Positions 32,166 to 43,357 of a DNA stretch of 64,000 nucleotides are shown here, piece by piece (the first letter of the stretch is position 1; every line of letters begins with the position of its first letter). The position numbers and the translations under genes are program-made. The notes under the pieces were generated by a model, which saw nothing but the letters and a program-made list of their open reading frames with translations, ran no database searches and was not told the origin of the DNA. This DNA comes from Eutreptiella sp. 'Long Island Sound 2002' (Eukaryota; Euglenozoa; Euglenophyceae; Eutreptiales; Eutreptiaceae), in assembly GCA_964036045.1 (NCBI GenBank), contig OZ038379.1:185714495-185778494 (forward strand). The letters run 5' to 3'.

Positions 32166-32611
32166 CGGGCAGCTACCGTAAGACTGTTGGTGACAAGCAG
32201 AATTGCAGCTGTACCTGGCGGCTGGACCAGGCCCTGCATGCACCACGCCATGCACACGTGTGACTATGTCCTTTCACACCGCTCGGTGGTGGCGCTCCTA
32301 CTGTGTACTTTGTACCCCAGAACTCTCTGCAAGTTCATGGATCGGTTGTATCTCGGCCGGGGGGGGGGGGGGGGAGAAGGACAAAAGGGGAAGGAAGAGT
32401 ACAAACACACAAACACACACACAGAAACACCCAACTGTACAAGTACCTCCCACACACGGCCATTTCACTGCTCCCCGCTTCCGTAGCTTGGACGTAGGGA
32501 AGGCATAGCTTGGCCATAAATCGACGATGGTTGTCAGCCTCCACAATTCCTCTGGCATCCAGAGCAGCACTTTACATCTCAACGTCATCTCAACGTGGCA
32601 GATCCATGACA
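32166..32611. repeat. segment shared with the 10-kb units, inside the satellite
   Basis: GCAGCTACCGTAAGACTG to GGTTGTATCTCGGCC matches 46,663-46,855, and CCGTAGCTTGGACGTAGGG onward matches the Q blocks at 36,028 and elsewhere. It separates 85-bp arrays A and B. Confidence 0.85.
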
Positions 32612-33084
32612 CGGTCCCCACCGCTTGAGAGCGGGGGGCAGAATCAGAAGTGGCGCACAAGTGGGCCAGGTGGCTACATAACCCCTGCCGCTTGGGGCGT
32701 CCCCACCGCTTTAGAGCGGGGGGTAGAATCAGAAGTGGCCCAGACGTGGGCAAGGTGGCTACATAACCCCTGCCGCCTGTGGGGTCCCCACCGCTTCAGA
32801 GCGGCGCGCACAATCAAAAGTGGCCGGCAGGTGGGCAAGGTGGCTGCATAACCCCTGCTGCCTGGGGCGTCCCCACCGCTTCAACGCGGGGGGCAGAATC
32901 AGAGGTGGCCCACAAGTGGGCCGGGTGGCTACATAACCTCTGCCGCCTGGGGGGTCCCCACCGCTTCAGAGCGGGGGGCAAAATCAGAAGTGGCCCACAA
33001 GTGGGCCAGGTGGCTACATAACCCCTGCCGCCTGGGGGGTCCCCACCGCTTCAAAGCGGGGGGCAGAATCAGAGGTGGCACACG
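32612..33084 (+). repeat. 85-bp satellite array B, about five units
   Basis: Same unit as array A. The last unit is interrupted at GGCACAC by the element 33,085-33,741. Confidence 0.95.
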
Positions 33085-33108
33085 GGGGAACTGCGCGCTA
33101 CGTTTAGA

Positions 33109-33303
33109 CTATGTTCCCCCCAAAGAGCCCCCAAGCAAACCCCTTGGAAGCGCCCTTAGAATTAGGTGACCCAAACTGCCCCAGCTCAAGAAAGTTGCAA
33201 AGTACCTTCCCTTCACATCACACACATCATGCACAACTAGAAAAGCCATGAACAGCGCATTGGTCGCCACCCTCAAGAACACAGAACTGTCTTTCTGGTC
33301 CAT
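33109..33303 (-). CDS. conserved exon NALFMAF, copy 1
   Basis: The 64-codon frame includes RVATNALFMAFLVVHDVC and RYFATFLSWGSLGHLILRA. The copy at 53,596-53,796 is similar at protein level, which supports former coding use within the transposon. No known domain. Confidence 0.4.
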   Translation of the reverse strand: MDQKDSSVFLRVATNALFMAFLVVHDVCDVKGRYFATFLSWGSLGHLILRALPRGLLGGSLGGT

Positions 33304-33309
33304 TGTCTA

Positions 33310-33477
33310 CTAAGTGCACATGGACTCCATCTTGCATTGGCGATTTACCACCCGTAGTGCATCTTGGTAGTACTCCAAGTGGATGAGCCCATCTCCCGCC
33401 ATCCCAACCATCGTGGCAGGAACTCGCACGCCGTTGGAGCGGGTGTAGAACACCCGATCGCCAAGACTCAAATCCAT
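33310..33477 (-). CDS. Tudor/SH3-like exon in the transposon
   Basis: The frame MDLSLGDRVFYTRSNGVRV continues PATMVGMAGDGLIHLEYY and QDALRVVNRQCKMES. Alternating strands and the GDRVFY ... VPATVVG pattern look like a small SH3/Tudor-type barrel; this is pattern reading only. TTTCTTAG just upstream is a possible acceptor. It is absent from the second element copy. Confidence 0.4.
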   Translation of the reverse strand: MDLSLGDRVFYTRSNGVRVPATMVGMAGDGLIHLEYYQDALRVVNRQCKMESMCT

Positions 33478-33741
33478 GAAGAAAGTGTGTCTAAGAAAGG
33501 AGGAGGGGGGTTGAAGTCCTGTAGCATATGTGCAAGCACGAGCATTGCGCCTTGCCATGCCTTGACACAACCATGCTACGCCTTGCCATGCCTTGAGCCA
33601 AACGTGCTACACCTTGCAAAACCTCCGCTAGGGGTCACCATGATGCCCCTAGGGGCCCCTAGTATCTCAAAGTATGGGCCTCTAGTACGGCCAGACGCCC
33701 GAATAGTTGCACTGCGCGCGCACTGCGCTTGAGGCTCCCCC

Positions 33742-34575
33742 CACAAGTGTGCCAGGTGGCTACATAACCCCTGCCGCCTGGGGCGTCCCCACCGCTTCAG
33801 AGCGGGGGGCAGAATCAGAAGTGGCCCACAAGTGGGCCAGGTGGCTACATAACCCCTGCCGCCTAGGGGGTTCCCACCGCTTCAGAGCGGGGAGCAGAAT
33901 CAGAGGTGGCCCACAAGTGGGCCGGGTGGCTACATAACCTCTGCCGCCTGGGGCGTCCCCAACGCTTCAGAGCGGGGGGCAGAATCAGAACTGGCTGGCA
34001 AGTGGGCCAGGTGGCTACATAACCCCTGCCGCCTGGGGCGTCCCCAGCGCTTCAGAGCAAAGGGCAAAATCAGAAGTGGCCGGCAAGTGGGGCGGATGGC
34101 TGCATAATCCCTGCCACTTGGGGGATCCCCACCGCTTCAGAGCGGAGGGCAAAATCAGAGGTGGCCCACAAGTGGGCCGGGTGGCTACATAACCTCTGCC
34201 GCCTGGGGCGTCCCCACCGCTTGAGAGCGGGGGGCAGAATCAGAGGTGGCCCACAAGTGGGCCGGGTGGCTACATAACCCATGCCGCCTGGGGGGTCCCC
34301 ACCGCTTTAGAGCGGGGGGCAGAATCCCAGGGGCCCACAAGTGGGCCGGGTGGCTACATAACCCCTACCGCGTGGGCGGTCCCCACCGCTTCAGAGCGGT
34401 GGGCAGAATCAGAAGTGGCCCACAAGTGGGCCGGGTGGTTACATAACCCCTGCCGCCTGGGGGGTCCCCACCGCTTCAGAGTGGGTGGCAGAATCAGAAG
34501 TGGTCCACAAGTGGGCCGGCTGGCTACATAACCCCTGCCGCCTGGGGCGTCCCCACCACAGGAGGCAGAATCAGC
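33742..34575 (+). repeat. 85-bp satellite array C, about ten units
   Basis: Continues array B beyond the transposon. Right of it (34,605-34,650) a 170-bp-type remnant with CCACGC-GACAAA-GCGTGG follows. Confidence 0.95.
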
Positions 34576-34649
34576 AGTGGCAGCAGTACGAAGTGGAAAA
34601 TCTGATTTTGTTGGGGCCACGCGACAAAGCGTGGATTTCAGAGTGGGGA

Positions 34650-34860
34650 GACTATATCGGAAATAGCCCACAAGTGAGCCCAGTCGCAGTCAGAAGTGGG
34701 AAAATTTATTTTTTGGCTATGCAATTAGAAAAAACAAATTTTCTACTACCACCCCCAGAGGAAAAACTTGGTAATGAAATATTGTTTCACTAAGTTTTGA
34801 AACTTAGTTAAAGATTTTTTTCAAAAAAAATTTTACTAAGTTTTACCACACACCACTCCG
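34650..34860. other. AT-rich stretch with palindrome
   Basis: ACTAAGTTT-TG-AAACTTAGT near 34,788-34,808 and ACTAAGTTTTACC near 34,840. No gene. Confidence 0.6.
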
Positions 34861-36027
34861 ACCTGCATGAGTGATCACCATGCACCATCACCATGACCAC
34901 CCACCATAACCAACAACAGTTTCAGTGACCCCGCGTTCTCCAGGTACGAAAATGGCAAGGCTGGATCGCGCACAAACACGATAGACGCGACAAAACAGGC
35001 AGCAGGAAGGCCCGAATGCACAATTCTCGTCAGGTGCAGCAGCAAAACATGGTGTCAAAACGCGGCACTAGCCGCCTTTCTGCACGAGGACAGAGGATGG
35101 GGTCAGCAACTCCAGCGTGCGCCCGCAGGTCATCCCTTTGGTGCAGCACCTGATGAGTGCAAATCAGCACTGTGCAGCCTGGTCAGGGCGTCCCTGTCCC
35201 CATTTTCTGTCGTGAGTAAGGACCAGACAATAGGGCAACAGCAGCAGCGTAAATGGGGTCAGGGACAGGGGCTGAACCAGGGAACATGTAACCGGTTACA
35301 ACCTCTATTTATGTTGTATGGCCTGGTCCCCCCGTTGCCGGGGGGATACACACACACGTACCATCGGACTCTTCACTCCTGGCTAGCCAGGATCTGCAGG
35401 CATTGTATGCCATGCTCCCATACGCCAGTAATTCTAACCGACCCCAGGTGTCCCGTCAGGCGCCAGCTGCTGTACTGCCCCCCGCTCCCAATAGGCATGG
35501 TTGCGCAGCCATTGCAGGACTTTCTGTACTGCTTCTTGATGAGAACAGGGCAGTGAGTAGGATAGATAGTACACAGATTCGATTGCAGCCTGGACATCGT
35601 GAGGGGATGTTGCGAACGCTCTGTGCAGGCCTTTGTGAATTGCTCTCATGGCCCCGCGCGGACACACATACACACATGATGAACACGGCAAACAGACAGT
35701 GGATCAAGACAGCCTGAGTGTTTCACCACACAACATGAGCAGGCATAACTCTCTAGCATAGCAGCATAACACATAGCATCCGTAGCATAGCATAACACAC
35801 ACGTAGATGACGCAAAAGGACCAAACCCCAGCATGTGCAGGGAAGGCACTGGTCAGAAGAAGAATCTTGTCAGGCCGCTGACAGTCAAACAACTTTCTGC
35901 TGCAGCCGGGGGGAGAAGGACAAAAGGGGAAGGAAGAGTACAAACACACATACACACACACACACACACAACTGTGCAAGTACCAACCGCTATGGCACAC
36001 ACACAGCCATTTCACTGTTCCCTGCTT

Positions 36028-36265
36028 CCGTAGCTTGGACGTAGGGAAGGCATAGCTTGGCCATAAATCGACGATGGTTGTCAGCCTCCAGAATCATTTT
36101 GGCATCCAGAACGGCACTTCACATCTCAACGCGGCAGAGCCGTGACACGCATTGTCCATGCTGTCCAGCAAGGCACCGTCAGGTGCCGCCACAAATGGTT
36201 CATGCTGTCCAGAAACACGCCGTAAGGCGCAGCTTGGCCACAGAACGACAATGATTGTCACCCTC
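36028..36265. repeat. Q block, first copy in unit 1, with tetraloop hairpins
   Basis: CCGTAGCTTGGACGTAGGG, GACGATGGTTGTCAGCC, then hairpins GGCACC-GTCA-GGTGCC and CGCC-GTAA-GGCG. Other copies start near 37,767, 45,281, 46,286, 56,321 and 57,328. Two related sub-units of about 180 bp make up the longer copies. Confidence 0.85.
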
Positions 36266-36300
36266 CGGAATACCACTGGCACCGAAAATGGAGAGGCTCA

Positions 36301-36402
<102 letters not shown>

Positions 36403-37017
36403 ATAGAAGGAACAAAATACACCGCTCTCGGTGATGGCGTTTGCATTGTCCATGACAGGTGCCGCCACAAATGGTTCATGCTGTCCAGAAACACGCTGTG
36501 AGGCGCAGCTTGGCCTTAGATGGACGATGGTTGTCACCCTCCAGAATCACCGATGGTTGGAGACTGTCCAGATTAAAGCGCAGCTGGAAGAAGGGGAGGG
36601 GTGGTGTAACAACCTTCAAGGATATTGATACAGCGCTCAATACCCCATCACAAAGTGTTTATGAGTCCAGCACAGCGCCGTGAGGCACCAGCCAAGATTA
36701 GGTTTCAGGTCAGGGGTGGTGAATGAACCTTCAAGGATATTGATACAACGCTCCATGTCCCAAATGGTACTCCAGATGCACTTCGAATCCGTTTCTATGA
36801 CTGTGCCACGGAACATGTAGCAGAAATGTCATGTAATTGAGAAATCGTATCGATGACAGCATGCTCTCAGCCACTGTCAGCCCAAGGCCATGCAGCAAAA
36901 CAGTACTGGGGGCTTAACCTGTTCCTCTGTTGGTTTTTTGGTACGCACCGCTCTTGAGACTAATCATGGGATTGGGCGGCCATGAGCATGTTCGTAAAAT
37001 CTACCTCCCCGCCCTGT

Positions 37018-37342
37018 AAAAGCTATGCAAAGGTCCCAAATCAATACGGTCCCTACACCTACTGTACCTTGGAGTAGATGCCCAGGTTCAAAAAGAGAGG
37101 ATTGCATGGTGAGCTGGTGCAAGAAAGGGGAATATAATGCACAAATATCCCCAAAATCAGAGCTATGTTGGTAAGTGGGCAAACACTCACAACAAATGTA
37201 TCCATGGCCCTATGTAACTGGCAAATTAGTCACCAAACACATGTCTTAAGTGGCCGCACTACATTTGTAGCAAATCAAATTACGTACCAAACTATTACAG
37301 TCCCGACACCCGCTGTAGCTTGGACAAGGGCGTAGGGCCTTT
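37018..37342. mobile_element. element E, copy 2
   Basis: Terminal words CGGTCCCTACACCTACTGTA and CCGACACCCGCTGTAGCTTG with the conserved GAGGATTGCATGGTGAGCTG core. Confidence 0.4.
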
Positions 37343-37679
37343 TAGGACCGTTTCACACGATGGCATGAAGTCCTTCCGGGGCTCCCCGGTGCTTTTCTCG
37401 GGTTTCATGTGCAAGCTGCCCCGAGCGCGAGCCGGGGAATTCGATTCCGATGTGTGGAATCCGAGCCTGCCAAATTCCAAACACCACGGCACATGGCAAT
37501 GGTGCAGGCAACAAACAAAATGTTGAGGAGGAAGCTGTAAAAACCTGTTCCATGTGTTGCAGCCTGAAGGTCACCTGCCAGACCGCAGCTGCACGACAAC
37601 AAACAGTGCGGACTGGGCGGCTTTTGTGTTGTGGCAATAAAGTGTATCGGCTCAAATTCTGAGAGTCCACAGGGCCCTG

Positions 37680-37740
37680 GTCTTGCCCGGTGCGGGGCGG
37701 GGGGGGGGCGGGGCCGGGCGAGGCGGGGCGGGGCGCACAC
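37680..37740. repeat. GGGGC-rich tract
   Basis: Runs of GGCGGGGC words. The matching place in unit 3 (58,813-58,985) is expanded into a minisatellite. Confidence 0.85.
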
Positions 37741-38475
37741 GCACAGCCATTTCACTGTTCCCTGCTTCCGTAGCTTGGACGTAGGGAAGGCATAGCTTGG
37801 CCATAAATCGACGATGGTTGTCAGCCTCCAGAATCATTTTGGCATCCAGAACGGCACTTCACATCTCAACGCAGCAGAGCCGTGACACGCATTGTCCATG
37901 CTGTCCAGCAAGGCACCGTCAGGTGCCGCCACAAATGGTTCATGCTGTCCAGAAACACGCCGTAAGGCGCAGCTTGGCCACAGAACGACAATGATTGTCA
38001 CCCTCCGGAATACCACTGGCATTCCAACAGTACTTCGAGTATCACGCGGCAAGGCCGTGACACAAGTTGTCCAGATTGTTCAGAAAGGCGCCATCAGACC
38101 CCATCACAAAGTGTTTATGAGTCCAGCACAGCGCCGTGAGGCACCAGCCAAGATTAGGTTTCAGGTCAGGGGTGGTGAATGAACCTTCAAGGTTATTGAT
38201 ACAGCGCTCCATGTCCCAAATGGTACTCCAGATGCACTTCGAATCCGTTTCTATGACTGTGCCACGGAACATGTAGCAGAAATGTCGTGTAATTGAGAAA
38301 TCGTATCGATGACAGCATGCTCTCAGCCACTGTCAGCCCAAGGCCATGCAGCAAAACAGTACTGGGGGCTTAACCTGTTCCTCTGTTGGTTTTTTGGTAC
38401 GCACCGCTCTTGAGACTAATCATGGGATTGGGCGGCCATGAGCATGTTCGTAAAATCTACCCCCCCGCCCTGTAA

Positions 38476-38800
38476 AAGCTATGCAAAAGTCCCAAATCAA
38501 TACGGTCCCTACACCTACTGTACCTTGGACAAGGCCGTAGACGCCCAGGTTCAAAAAGAGAGGATTGCATGGTGAGCTGGTGCAAGAAAGTGGAATATAA
38601 TGCACAAATATCCCCAAAATCAGAGCTATGTTGGTTCAAGTGGGCAAACACTCACAACAAATGTATCCATGGCCCTATGTAACTGGCAAATTAGTCACTG
38701 AACCCATGTCTTAAGTGGCCCCACTACATTTGTACCGAATCAAATTACGTACCAAACTATTACAGTCCCGACACCCGCTGTAGCTTGGACAAGGGCGTAG
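38476..38800. mobile_element. element E, copy 3
   Basis: As copy 2, with GGACAAGGCCGTAGACGCCC at the left terminal repeat. Confidence 0.4.
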
Positions 38801-39639
38801 GGCCTTTTAGGACCGTTTCACACGATGGCATGAGGTCCTTCCGGGGCTCCCCGGTGCTTTTCTCGGGTTTCATGTGCAAGCTGCCCCGAGCGCGAGCCGG
38901 GGAATTCGATTCCGATGCGTCGAATCCGAGCCTGCCAAATTCCAAACACCACGGCAGATGGCAATGGTGCAGGCAACAAACAAAATGTTGGGCAATGGTG
39001 CAGGCAACAAACAAAATGTTGAGGGGGAATCTGTAAAAACCTGTTCCAAGGCTTCGTCCGGAAGATGGAATAGCGGATCAGGAACACCGGCGACAAGGGC
39101 CATCCAATGACAAGCACTACAAAAAAAAAAAGACTCGCCTCATCGCCGGAAGCGAGACGAGTGTCTTCAGGAGACATGATGTCGAACGCTGGAACGGAGG
39201 GCAGGATGGCGTGGCATGGAGGAGGAGAGTGAGGGGGGGGTGTGGGGCAGGCACCAATGCACCAGAAGTTGTGCGTGCGACAGGGGGTGTCGACGACAGA
39301 CATGCCCCAGAGGTGTGTGGGCGATCGGACGTGAGGCCATGTGGACGTGAGGTCTGAGGATCTCTTGGAGATGAATGCCCGGAGAACAGTGACTGCCCGA
39401 CGGCACGATTGGGGGTGTGACCAGCACAAGACGGCCCCCACTGCCGCAGACATTGTGTTCGGGCATTGGGGGAAGTGCGAAGTGCTATTAGGAAGCCGAA
39501 TCCGCTGCGACAGACGCAGAACATTGTATGGAATGAGGGGGGTCGACATCATCGGCATCGGCGGTGACACAGAAGTGCAGCGCCGGTCCGGGAGGGACGA
39601 CAGCAAACTGCCATGCAGACTGGGTCATTCTTCCTTTTT

Positions 39640-39826
39640 TTTTTTGCTCAGACTCACAAGTTCTTCGTAAGTGCTCGGCCAGACGGGCCGGATCAGTAAC
39701 ACCATGTTTTGAGTCCACAACACAAACGCAAAGTATGTCACTTTGTACCCTGCAACGCACACATTTGCCACTTGCGTGAAGGTATCGCTGCCCGAGAAAC
39801 CAGCGTTCCACTGTGTCAACATACAT
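39640..39826 (-). pseudogene. zinc-finger-like fragment TDPARLAEHLR
   Basis: The frame reads GKCVRCRVQSDILCVCVV, then TDPARLAEHLRRTCES. The Cys spacing with a following HLR..C hints at a BED/C2H2-type finger of a DNA transposon. The same TDPARLAEHLR stretch occurs at 51,645-51,700 in another context. Confidence 0.3.
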
Positions 39827-39949
39827 GGCCCTTTCACAATAGCCACCAGGGAAGATCTAGACCACTGGATCTCCAATATTCCATCTGTTAGAATACTTAT
39901 GGGGGATTTTAACGACACCACTCGTGGAAGTGCGCCTCAGGAGACCTTC

Positions 39950-41383
39950 TCAAGTCTGCGAGGAGGCGTCGGATGCCGAGTCCTCGTCGTCAAAGCTTCT
40001 GAACTGCCTCCGGAGACGCTGGGCAAGGAGGCGCCTCCCAGTCTCCGCTACGACCTGCCTCTCCACCTCCCGCAAGTCGACGGGCATTTGGTGGTCGGTA
40101 AACCATTGCTCCGTATGCCACTCCGATGAGGGAGTGGTGGGCCTGAGTGGCAGTGAAGCAGAAGACGCATATGGCGATGGAGGAGTGCGGGCGCCAGCAT
40201 CCACGGGAATGTGGTGTGGTGAGGCCTCACTGGAAAGCGGTTGCCACAGCCTTCTCCAACCATCAATTGTGTACCGTCTGGACGAAGGCGTCGTGGCAGT
40301 GGAGGGTGACGTCGTGCACTGGGTGTAGGGCGATCGAAGGGTCGGAGGTACGCAGTGCACGGGGGCAGAAGTATGGACGCCGTCCTCGTATGGAGAGGGG
40401 GCAGTTGTGAACAAGGGTGAGCTGGGAGCTGTGCAGGACAGCGGAGTGATCCGTGCCCCAGACCACGAAGGAGTCGGGGGCGTGCCGGACAGTGGAGGCA
40501 CCGCTGTGTCAGGCACTGCAGTGGGGACGGGCACTGCGTCGGTCCCCGATTCACTGGCAGGGCCCTCCTTGTCCAATACCTTGAACCTTTTGCCGGTCTG
40601 GAACACCTCCATCACCTCGTCGCCAAGCACGAAATTCCCCAACGTCAGCGCTTGCGACGCCATGTCCGCAGTCTTGAAGCACACGAACGCGCGGCGCGAC
40701 GCCAACTGAGCGTGCGCGACACGCTGCCACTGGATGCTGAGAATGCCATCAGCACCAAAGGCTGCGTATTGCTTTCGCAGAACAGCGTCTGTCAGATTCT
40801 CAGAGCCTCGGATGCACACCTCCTTCTCACCTTGATATCCCGAGGGCTTCACGTAGCACTTCACACCCCTGATCTCCGGAGGTCCCATTTCCAGGGCTTT
40901 CATCGCGGCCTCCGGACTTTCAAAATTTGCGAACGCGACCCCCACGGTGCTCGAGTAGTCGGGTGTCATCTTAAACTTGAGTCGCATGAGCCCCGCATTT
41001 GCGTAGTACATGCGCACATCTTCCTCGACAGCCGACGGAGGCAAACCCCAAAGGTATAACTCGCTACCTTTGTCTGAGCTGCTGCCTCCCATGGGGCTTT
41101 CAACCTCCACCTGCCGACCCATAATTGTGGGGCCAGGCAGGAGTGCAGCCTCTTCCACCGACGCTTCACTATCGAAGACCAGGATTCCCGAACCGATGAA
41201 CATCCCGGAGCCGTTGTGGAACCACTTGACACACTCCACTGTGTTCCTCCCCATCAGGCCCCGGTAATGAGTCATCACATCCTCAGTGGAGATGCAGGTC
41301 GGACAGTTTAACAAGAGAAGCTTCAAGGTCCTTCGGCGGTGAAGGAGATGAGCTTCACTTGGGAATTGGCTTTGGGGAGGCAT
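39950..41383 (-). CDS. three-RRM RNA-binding protein, copy 1
   Basis: 477 codons, ATG at 41,383, TGA end. Three RNA-recognition motifs are visible: residues about 20-97 (LKLLLLNCP ... SGILVFDS), 107-180 (LYLWGLPPS ... VGVAFANFES) and 187-266 (KEVCIRGSE ... RRAFVCFKT). A Ser/Pro/Thr-rich linker (270-420) and an acidic tail (FDDEDSASDASSQT) follow. Such proteins bind single-stranded RNA in splicing, stability or translation control; the target is unknown. Upstream on the minus strand, TTTTTTCGCAG|ATTTACTG looks like a 3' splice site followed by a short leader with an in-frame TGA, which supports this ATG. Copies 2 and 3 differ by a few residues. Confidence 0.8.
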   Translation of the reverse strand: MPPQSQFPSEAHLLHRRRTLKLLLLNCPTCISTEDVMTHYRGLMGRNTVECVKWFHNGSGMFIGSGILVFDSEASVEEAALLPGPTIMGRQVEVESPMGGSSSDKGSELYLWGLPPSAVEEDVRMYYANAGLMRLKFKMTPDYSSTVGVAFANFESPEAAMKALEMGPPEIRGVKCYVKPSGYQGEKEVCIRGSENLTDAVLRKQYAAFGADGILSIQWQRVAHAQLASRRAFVCFKTADMASQALTLGNFVLGDEVMEVFQTGKRFKVLDKEGPASESGTDAVPVPTAVPDTAVPPLSGTPPTPSWSGARITPLSCTAPSSPLFTTAPSPYEDGVHTSAPVHCVPPTLRSPYTQCTTSPSTATTPSSRRYTIDGWRRLWQPLSSEASPHHIPVDAGARTPPSPYASSASLPLRPTTPSSEWHTEQWFTDHQMPVDLREVERQVVAETGRRLLAQRLRRQFRSFDDEDSASDASSQT

Positions 41384-43056
41384 GTTTCCGGTTCAAAAAG
41401 ACAGTAAATCTGCGAAAAAAACAATAGACACTCAGAAACTGAGAAGTTGGGAATCAGAATCAGAATCAGTGCCCAAGCCATCATTGGAATCAGAATCACA
41501 CTTCGCATTTGCTGGGTGTTCCTCATGGGGTTGCAATGTGTAGTACAAAGTTGTTATGAACAGAGTGCACAATTACAGACATGACTGAGCCCCTCTTTCC
41601 CTCTACAAGCAGGTCACAAACATCCAATCCTCCATTCAGGACCACAAAAAAAAGCGGTCAAAAAAATCCTAAAAACAGCGGTTCAACGCCCACCCTGTGC
41701 TTAGACAAGGCCGTGCTTCCGCAAGGGGGGGGTGGGGTACTGGATGTCCCTGCCAAGACGATTCCAGTCCATGTTCCACATAGTCCAACACAAACAATGC
41801 AAACTGCTATTCTACATTTGTGGGCAAATATCATCTTTTATGAACAGGATTTCTCTCGGCTCCACCACTTGTGGTCCAACATGGCCACTTACGACGTAGA
41901 CCTGCACCATGCTCATACTGCCCTCCTATTTCCCTGCCGATATCCTGATTGCTCGCACAAATGTAGATGGCTCCCTCCATCCCAATTGACGTCTGGTGAA
42001 CTGCTGGGAGAGCCCAATGACAAGGGGCTCCCAGGATTTTGGGCAATGAGCCTGGCTGCGGATGAGAAAAGTTTATTGCAAAAATAGTACATCAGCACAG
42101 GGCTTTCCCTGCCGCCCGTTTGCTCCAATGCAAGCGAACATATAAGGGATGTGTGTGTGCTCCCAAACCCGGCTGTAAAGCCTCCAACCCGTGGTGGCGG
42201 GACGTATATTTGAAAACTCACCTGTAGCCTGTCATCCACTCATGATGCAGTGTCAGGAACTGCCACGCCACTGGGACATCGAAAAAGGGAAAACAGCAAA
42301 TGTGAGAAAGTCTGCTGTTTGAATAAGGTAGTAGCTTGCTTGGCGTCTCTGGTGGTATTATGTCCTTCATGCACCTCCAACACAATGTGAAACTTCCGTT
42401 CCTGTTCCAAACCACCCGCCATCACTCTCATAGCATAATGCAAGCACTCAAAAACACAACACATTGTGGTGCAGTCAAGAGACAATGGACAGGTAGGTCT
42501 GTGAGTGGTGGATTTGCCAAACGGAAACTGCTGAAACAAAAGTGAAACTGAGACAGGAGCAACATATGGCACGGGTAAGTGACTAGCTTAGGTTTTGGGT
42601 TGCCTGTTGGGTGCTGTTCATATTTGTCCAAGTTCTCCTGAGCACACTCAGTAACGCTTTGAGTGTCTGGAACTAAAAGAAAAACAAAGAGGCTAGAGTC
42701 AAACCGACCCCCCCGCCCTACCCTCGCTGGAAAATGGAGTTTGATACAAGCATCAAAGTGAATTTTGGAATTCTTCCTCTAGGATCTTCCTTTGGGAACT
42801 TTTGCCTCTTGGATGCATAACATTAGTGAATGTTTGTGCTGATTCACATGGCACATGCCAGAAAAGGCTTTGCAAAGACGGCTATGGGGAACCCTTGTGG
42901 CGGATACTACTTTTCAGCCAAATTGTCCCCAAACCAAATTGACCCCTTTCCAACCGTGCCCCCAAACCAGTTGTGCCTGTTGTTCCCTACCTTGTCTCAG
43001 GCCAAAGGAACATGCAACATGGACAACATATGAAGCATTTTGTGCATCAATGGTGC

Positions 43057-43060
<4 letters not shown>

Positions 43061-43105
<45 letters not shown>
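43061..43105. repeat. (GA)n, unit 1
   Basis: About 22 GA units. The same site in unit 2 (52,626-52,664) is (GA)9-10 then (GT)9-10, and in unit 3 (62,416-62,426) only about five GA. Confidence 0.95.
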
Positions 43106-43107
<2 letters not shown>

Positions 43108-43134
43108 CATTTGTTCATGGAGCATACATGGGAG

Positions 43135-43357
43135 GGGGGGATTTCGCACCAAGTCAAATTCGCGGTGGTAAATTTCGCTGTGGGAAATTTCGTGGAGCCC
43201 CCTGGAGCCAAAGTCTGACCCCCCGCCAGAGTCCACAGTGTGTACTGCTAGTGTGCGAGAAATTCGCGGAGGACCCTGAATTTTGCGTGGGAATTTCGCA
43301 GTCAATTTGAAACGCAAAATTTGCCACACAACATCAAAGTGCCACGAAATTCCCCCC
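43135..43357. mobile_element. short terminal-inverted-repeat element (222 bp), unit 1
   Basis: Ends GGGGGGATTTCGCACC and the inverse of GGGGGGAATTTCGTGGCAC, with internal TTTCGC/GCGAAAT words in both orientations. Copies lie at 52,690-52,915 and 62,454-62,677. No target duplication visible. Confidence 0.45.

Larger units (their letters stand above)
33085..33741 (-). mobile_element. non-autonomous DNA transposon, copy 1 (3-bp TSD)
   Basis: Termini GGGGGA... and ...GGCTCCCCC, flanked by CAC/CAC. Removing it and one CAC restores a complete satellite hairpin GGCACACAAGTGTGCC. Subterminal CTGCGCGC words occur in inverted orientation at both ends. It carries two exon-like frames (33,477-33,310 and 33,303-33,109). 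No transposase domain was recognised. Confidence 0.65.

Noticed and set aside
30990-34575. CRISPR array
   Set aside because: The 85-bp units are contiguous without unique spacers, and the genome is eukaryotic.
38818-39606. 262-codon minus ORF (and the copy at 59,007-59,936)
   Set aside because: It spans a poly-A/T tract and two repeat blocks in shifting order between units. Composition is coding-like in places, but the frame is not preserved among copies.
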